64,000 nucleotides of DNA. It comes from Oscillospiraceae bacterium. GTDB lineage: Bacteria; Bacillota; Clostridia; Oscillospirales; Oscillospiraceae. Numbering within the stretch: the first letter of the stretch is position 1; every line of letters begins with the position of its first letter. The stretch spans positions 1 through 64,000 of the forward strand of contig JAFRMX010000023.1 of NCBI GenBank assembly GCA_017430455.1. The letters run 5' to 3'. Below, piece after piece: positions 60,058 through 64,000 of this stretch. The translations under genes and the position numbers were made by a program. Under the pieces are notes generated by a model. It did no database searches. It was not told where the DNA came from and saw only the letters and a list, made by a program, of their open reading frames with translations.

Positions 60058-60780
60058 ATGAGTAGAAACAGGACCAGAACCATAAGCTGCCAGAGGTGCG
60101 GGAAAAGCTTCGATGTGCTTATATGGGACAGCCTGAATGCCGATACTGACCCGGAGCAGCGTGAAGAGATCAAAAAGGGAACATTTAACAGATACAAATG
60201 TCCCGAATGCGGTTTTACGATGATTCTTCAGTACGCCTGTCTGTACACTGACATGTCTCATTCAAAGCAGGTGTTTGTTATTCCAAGCGATTTCGAAAAA
60301 CGTCTTGAAGAAGCAAACCGCTACTTCGATCTCCTTGAAAAAAAAGAACTGCAGACTGTAGCAGATATCGCAGACAACTGCAGCTTTAGGGCAGTTCACG
60401 ATTTCAGTGAGCTCAGAGAAAAGGTAAATATGTGGGACAACGGCTTCGACGACGCTGTTATGGAACTTTATAAGGCCATGACCAGAGTATGGCTTGAAAC
60501 GCAGGATGACCAGGGAAAACCTGTTTCCAAAGCATTTTTCTCTTCTGAAAACGGAAAAGATGAAATAGAGGTACTCTTTGAAGACGGTAGCGCAGGTGCT
60601 GTAGATTTTGTCCCGGATCTATACAGGGATATAACGGCAAAATACAGTGCTGATCTTAATTCCGCTCTGAAAAGCAGATGCTTCAATGTTGTGGACTTTG
60701 ATTTCGCGGTGAATTATATGGGCGGTGCAGTTACTGATATTAATCCTGACTCTGAAATCGTTGAGGGGACATTTACATGA
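60058..60780 (+). CDS. CpXC-domain protein
   Basis: N-terminal zinc-binding pair CQRCG and CPECG with the family pattern of CpXC proteins (PF14353), about 12-58. The remaining 180 residues are unrecognised. 240 aa, soluble. The start at 60058 is 1 nt after the previous stop; GAG-rich ribosome signals are poor, so coupling is likely. It overlaps the cyclophilin gene by 4 nt. Confidence 0.78.
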   Translation: MSRNRTRTISCQRCGKSFDVLIWDSLNADTDPEQREEIKKGTFNRYKCPECGFTMILQYACLYTDMSHSKQVFVIPSDFEKRLEEANRYFDLLEKKELQTVADIADNCSFRAVHDFSELREKVNMWDNGFDDAVMELYKAMTRVWLETQDDQGKPVSKAFFSSENGKDEIEVLFEDGSAGAVDFVPDLYRDITAKYSADLNSALKSRCFNVVDFDFAVNYMGGAVTDINPDSEIVEGTFT

Positions 60781-61373
60781 AGAATACAATTACGATCTTA
60801 ATTGCTGTCTGCCTTTTGTTTGCGCTGTGTGCCTGCGGTAGCGGCAGCGCCAAAACAGAATCAACGGCATCGTATACAGATAATCCTAAAGTTGAGATCA
60901 CAGTCAGGGATTACGGCACGATCACTCTCGAGCTCTATCCGGATGTCGCTCCAATTACAGTCGATAATTTTGTCAAGCTCTGCAATGAGGGCTTCTATGA
61001 CGGACTGACCTTCCACCGTGTCATGTCCGGGTTCATGATCCAGGGCGGTGATCCTCAAGGAAACGGAACAGGCGGCAGCGATGAGACGATAAAAGGCGAA
61101 TTTGCCACAAATGGAGTAAAGAACGAGCTTTCACACAAGAGGGGCGTTATTTCCATGGCAAGAGCCAAATCCCCGGACAGCGCCAGCAGTCAGTTCTTTA
61201 TAGTACATCAGGATTCCGAATTTCTTGACGGCAGCTACGCAGCATTCGGAGCAGTTATCGAAGGTATCGAGGTAGTCGACGCCATTTGCGACAATACTCC
61301 GGTGATCGACAATAACGGAACAGTTCCACCGGAATACCAGCCTGTTATAGAGAGCATAAAGATAATTGAATAA
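60777..61373 (+). CDS. Peptidyl-prolyl cis-trans isomerase, cyclophilin lipoprotein
   Basis: A lipoprotein signal ends at Cys20 (LCAC). The cyclophilin domain shows GLTFHRVMSGFMIQGGDPQGNGTGG and SQFFIVHQD, with the catalytic Arg. 198 aa. It would act outside the membrane, helping secreted proteins fold. The start overlaps the CpXC gene and the stop overlaps the next gene by one base (TAATG), so four genes form a tight chain. Cyclophilin sense is firm; clients are unknown. Confidence 0.94.
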   Translation: MKNTITILIAVCLLFALCACGSGSAKTESTASYTDNPKVEITVRDYGTITLELYPDVAPITVDNFVKLCNEGFYDGLTFHRVMSGFMIQGGDPQGNGTGGSDETIKGEFATNGVKNELSHKRGVISMARAKSPDSASSQFFIVHQDSEFLDGSYAAFGAVIEGIEVVDAICDNTPVIDNNGTVPPEYQPVIESIKIIE

Positions 61374-62374
61374 TGTCCGGTAAGGATGCAATAAAATACA
61401 AAAAGACCATTTATGTTTTGCTGCTGATCTTTATTCTGCTCATATGCGCAATTGCTTTTTTGGTTTTTAAAAGAATAACTGAGCATGCGCCCGTAGATAC
61501 GGCAGCAGATCTTCAATCTTCATCGCCGACGTTAGCGGTATCTCCGTATACCGATCCCGTCCTCCCCGAACCGGAAGAGGTGATAATAACAGCAACTCCC
61601 GCTCCGAAATGGCAGAGTTTCGCATATCCGCCTCTAAAAGGCGAGCTCAGTCATTCGGGAGACGAAGATTACAGATACAGCAGTGAGAACGGCTCCATAG
61701 ATATAAAGCTGTGGGGAACGGATGATCTCCAGGATAACGAGACAAGACCTCTTCTTCTGTGTCTGCACGGGTCTCTTCTTTCCGGTCTTGAAGACGGAGC
61801 GACGCTAGCGGCCCGGCAGTATAACGAAGCTGTCGATCAAGGGCTGATTTCAAGTGACAAATTCATTATTCTCGCGCCTTTAAACTCTGCAGACGACGGT
61901 AAGTATTATACACAGCTGGATCTGTTAAAGGATCTCACAGATCATATTTCAGCTGTTTTTCACTGCGATCTCGAAAGAATATATATTGCAGGCAACAGCA
62001 ACGGAGCAGAAGGCGCTGTCAAAGCGCTCAACAAATACGGCGATTATTTCGCGGCTGCAGTCTTGTTTGACGGGATGTACACCATCGGAAAAAGAGCTGC
62101 AGAGGTTCCTGTGTATGAGATCAGCGCTTATTACGACTCCGAGGTCAGGGCAAATTATAATGATCTCATCTGGCTCAATGGGACTGCATTCTATACAGAT
62201 CTTTCGCCGGGCACTTCTCTCTGGCAGGATCATACCGTTGAAAACTATTGGAAGCTCTTCTCGATAGAGAAAAACGAGTATACACTATACTCAGAAGCTC
62301 CCGATGCATCAGGGTATGAGCGGAACGGACTGCTCTTCTGGCTCCTGCAGTATAAAAATGAAGTTTTAAGCTGA
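61373..62374 (+). CDS. Membrane-anchored alpha/beta hydrolase
   Basis: A signal-anchor helix (about 14-32), a Pro/Thr-rich spacer and an esterase domain with LLCLHGSLLSG (oxyanion) and nucleophile in YIAGNSNGAEGA. The arrangement resembles feruloyl esterase/PHB depolymerase-type enzymes. 333 aa, outside the membrane. It begins on the last base of the cyclophilin stop. Substrate unknown. The following YnzC-like gene starts 21 nt later. Confidence 0.82.
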   Translation: MSGKDAIKYKKTIYVLLLIFILLICAIAFLVFKRITEHAPVDTAADLQSSSPTLAVSPYTDPVLPEPEEVIITATPAPKWQSFAYPPLKGELSHSGDEDYRYSSENGSIDIKLWGTDDLQDNETRPLLLCLHGSLLSGLEDGATLAARQYNEAVDQGLISSDKFIILAPLNSADDGKYYTQLDLLKDLTDHISAVFHCDLERIYIAGNSNGAEGAVKALNKYGDYFAAAVLFDGMYTIGKRAAEVPVYEISAYYDSEVRANYNDLIWLNGTAFYTDLSPGTSLWQDHTVENYWKLFSIEKNEYTLYSEAPDASGYERNGLLFWLLQYKNEVLS

Positions 62375-62395
62375 ATATTCAAAGGAAGTATTTAA

Positions 62396-62587
62396 TTGAA
62401 AAAAGAAAAGATCGACAGAATAAATGAGCTTGCACATCTCGCAAAGGAACGGCCTCTCACCGAAGATGAGCTCAAGGAGAGAGATTTGCTCAGGCAGGAA
62501 TATATTCAGGAATGGAGAAACGGAACGATCCAGGCTATCAGTATGTTCGCAAATAACAGTAAAGGCGGAAAAGGTCATGGAGCTTAA
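62396..62587 (+). CDS. YnzC/DUF896 family protein
   Basis: A 63 aa basic, helical protein with INELAHLAKERPLTEDE and LRQEYIQEWRNG, the DUF896 pattern (B. subtilis YnzC, a member of the SOS regulon with unclear role). Start is TTG at 62396 with AAAGGAAG 7 nt upstream. It overlaps the SseB-like gene. Function unknown. Confidence 0.85.
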   Translation: MKKEKIDRINELAHLAKERPLTEDELKERDLLRQEYIQEWRNGTIQAISMFANNSKGGKGHGA

Positions 62588-62996
62588 AAACGAAAGCATA
62601 GAAAACGCGGTATCATTTGCATATTCCGCTCATTCTGCCGAGGCTATGTATATGGTTGCAAAGAGCATTTCCGAGTCGGCAAACAAAGGAGGCGGACTCA
62701 TTACGCCTGTTAAGGTTGACGGGGCTTCCGTAGGTCTTCAGCTCACATCTTTAAAAGACGGGACTGAAGTCATACCCGCTTTTACAAATACGGATGAGGC
62801 AAAAAAGGGGGGAGCGACCCAGGTAGTAATATGCAAGACAGATTCTCTTATAGCTCTTGCCAAACAACAGCAGAAGGGAATAGTTCTGAACAGCTGGGGT
62901 GAGAGCATGTATCTGCCGGTCGATATGATAGACGCGATCTGGACCCTTATACAAGAGGGAAGAGATAATGAAGTGAAGCGGGAGAACAAGAACTGA
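62577..62996 (+). CDS. SseB N-terminal domain protein
   Basis: A 139 aa protein whose central region (GLQLTSLKDGTEVIPAFTNTDEAKK) matches the SseB N-terminal domain family (PF07179). It is soluble. ATG 62577 overlaps the end of the YnzC-like gene by 11 nt, a tight coupling. Frame upstream is a shadow. The 62996 stop overlaps the next start by one base. Function in this setting is unknown. Confidence 0.8.
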   Translation: MELKNESIENAVSFAYSAHSAEAMYMVAKSISESANKGGGLITPVKVDGASVGLQLTSLKDGTEVIPAFTNTDEAKKGGATQVVICKTDSLIALAKQQQKGIVLNSWGESMYLPVDMIDAIWTLIQEGRDNEVKRENKN

Positions 62997-63448
62997 TGCG
63001 CAATCTGATCATGCAGGAGACGATGGACGACTATAAAAAAGGCCGTGCCATGGATTATGATCTGAGTAAACTCTCACTTCAGGAATGCATGCTTCTTGAT
63101 GCTATCCTCGGGAAGCTCGAAGCGGATATGATGGAGACGGAAGTAATCATAACCAAGGCTGAGATGAATATAATGCCAGGCTTCAAGGGTATGCGTGAGA
63201 GCACTTTGGAGAAGATACTCCGGAACATAATGATCAATACCGTCGAATTCATTAATCCGGATCCGATCGAGGATATATTTACAGTTATCTCTCCTTTCAG
63301 TACTGCAGAGCTTTATAAGAATGAGAAGGGCAAACATGAGATAAGAATAACCTGCAGCGAATATTCAAGAAGATTCTTTCTGAGACCTACCAAGATAGCT
63401 GAAATAAGAAGAGGAATAACAGACCGTTTTATAAACGGACGCAAATAG
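62996..63448 (+). CDS. Hypothetical protein (150 aa)
   Basis: Begins on the last base of the SseB-like stop. The sequence has LSLQECMLLDAILGKLEADMM then basic helices and a beta hairpin; a winged-helix-like arrangement is possible. No membrane helix. Not recognised. It is in a chain leading to ruvC. Confidence 0.65.
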   Translation: MRNLIMQETMDDYKKGRAMDYDLSKLSLQECMLLDAILGKLEADMMETEVIITKAEMNIMPGFKGMRESTLEKILRNIMINTVEFINPDPIEDIFTVISPFSTAELYKNEKGKHEIRITCSEYSRRFFLRPTKIAEIRRGITDRFINGRK

Positions 63449-63464
63449 ATTAGGAGATGACGTA

Positions 63465-63692
63465 ATGAAAAACGCTCTTGAAAATACCGGATTCATCAAT
63501 CAGAATAACCTTCCCGTCAAAGCGGATCCTGATTTTGCTTTCGAAAACAGAAGGGATGACCTTGCCGAGCTCACCGCGCTTATGTCAAAGTTTCTTGAGA
63601 TAACCGGCAGAATGAATTTACCGGAAGAAACGGTTAATGATATACTCGATCTGATGAAGGTATTTGTCAAAACGCTGTACAGCAAGGAATGA
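63465..63692 (+). CDS. Hypothetical protein (75 aa)
   Basis: A small acidic helical protein with LAELTALMSKFLEITGRM and a C-terminal helix ending in KTLYSKE. TAGGAGATG precedes its ATG with good spacing. It lies between an unknown gene and ruvC, with 9 nt before the ruvC start. Unknown. Confidence 0.65.
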   Translation: MKNALENTGFINQNNLPVKADPDFAFENRRDDLAELTALMSKFLEITGRMNLPEETVNDILDLMKVFVKTLYSKE

Positions 63693-63701
63693 ACTGAAAC
63701 A

Positions 63702-64000
63702 GTGAAGATCCTTGGAATAGATCCCGGCATAGCGACTATCGGTTTTGCCGTACTGTCTGCGGATAAAAACGAATATAAGCTCATAAACTGCGGCGTGATC
63801 GAAACTCCGGCTCATATGAAGCTGTCGGTCAGACTTGCACAGATATACAGTGATTTGAATCAGCTTATAGAGCACTACAGACCTGACTGCGTGTCGATCG
63901 AAGAGCTTTTTTTCAACACGAACCTCACAACTGGCATTTCCGTTGCGCATGGAAGGGGAGTTATACTTCTTGCCTGCAGACAGGCCGGGCTTGAGATCTT
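63702..64000 (+). CDS. ruvC: Crossover junction endodeoxyribonuclease RuvC (cut by window edge)
   Basis: Starts with GTG at 63702 and reads KILGIDPGIATIGFAV, the RuvC active-site start with catalytic Asp7 (DPG). The second motif SIEELFFNTN holds the Glu. RuvC resolves Holliday junctions together with RuvAB. About 99 residues are in the window; the rest (usually about 165 total) lies beyond. No Shine-Dalgarno sequence is seen. Confidence 0.96.
   Translation, partial: MKILGIDPGIATIGFAVLSADKNEYKLINCGVIETPAHMKLSVRLAQIYSDLNQLIEHYRPDCVSIEELFFNTNLTTGISVAHGRGVILLACRQAGLEI

Overview
The window reads as chromosomal DNA of a low-to-medium GC Bacillota, most likely a gut Clostridia species (Oscillospirales-like). 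The basis is the mix of Firmicutes markers: tig-clpP-clpX-lon-ysxC, scpA-scpB, a YtfJ/DUF2953 sporulation-type pair, rbgA, YnzC, YhfC and a YwaF-type membrane protein. It also has sigma-A promoters with 16-17 nt spacers, strong AGGAGG ribosome sites and several TTG or GTG starts. I see no rRNA, tRNA, CRISPR array or intact insertion sequence.

Layout. 1-8.4 kb is accessory. It holds the end of a chloramphenicol acetyltransferase, a membrane-tethered XRE regulator, a LexA-type repressor translationally coupled to a primase/VapE-type helicase (followed by G-rich inverted repeats), a PHP phosphoesterase, and an AT-rich block of three zinc-ribbon proteins. 8.5-22.1 kb is a conserved housekeeping block on the + strand: lepB, rbgA, rnhB, yraN, a metallophosphatase, tig, clpP, clpX, lon, ysxC, a YgjP-type metalloprotease, scpA, scpB, DUF2953, ytfJ and an rsuA/rluB-type pseudouridine synthase, closed by a hairpin facing secG.

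22.1-41.6 kb is mostly minus strand: NUDIX, a YhfC protease, a GT2 synthase with an alpha/alpha-toroid lipoprotein, small enzymes (diacylglycerol-kinase-like, lysoplasmalogenase, MBL hydrolase, GNAT, S66 peptidase), a 1310-residue sensor/MscS/ATPase-like fusion, a GNAT-YoaP protein, a methyltransferase, an ATP-grasp protein and rlmD. 41.6-45.5 kb returns to + strand core genes: queA, tgt, yajC and a XerD-type recombinase.

45.5-64 kb mixes core and unknown genes. It includes an SH3 membrane protein, a nitroreductase, a coupled VWA / leucine-rich-repeat / MoxR-ATPase operon, a sodium-dependent transporter coupled to a hot-dog thioesterase, and proC. After these come a hydrolase fused to a polytopic membrane domain, a second lysoplasmalogenase, a DUF3990 (ADP-ribosyltransferase-like) gene with a small partner, and a protein with five 15-residue repeats. 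The window ends with a chain of small genes leading into ruvC, cut by the window edge.

The best candidates for something undescribed are the LexA-VapE module with its G-rich repeats, the VWA-LRR-MoxR operon, the MscS fusion protein, the zinc-ribbon trio, and the DUF3990/repeat-protein region. All functional statements come from reading motifs by eye; no database search was run.
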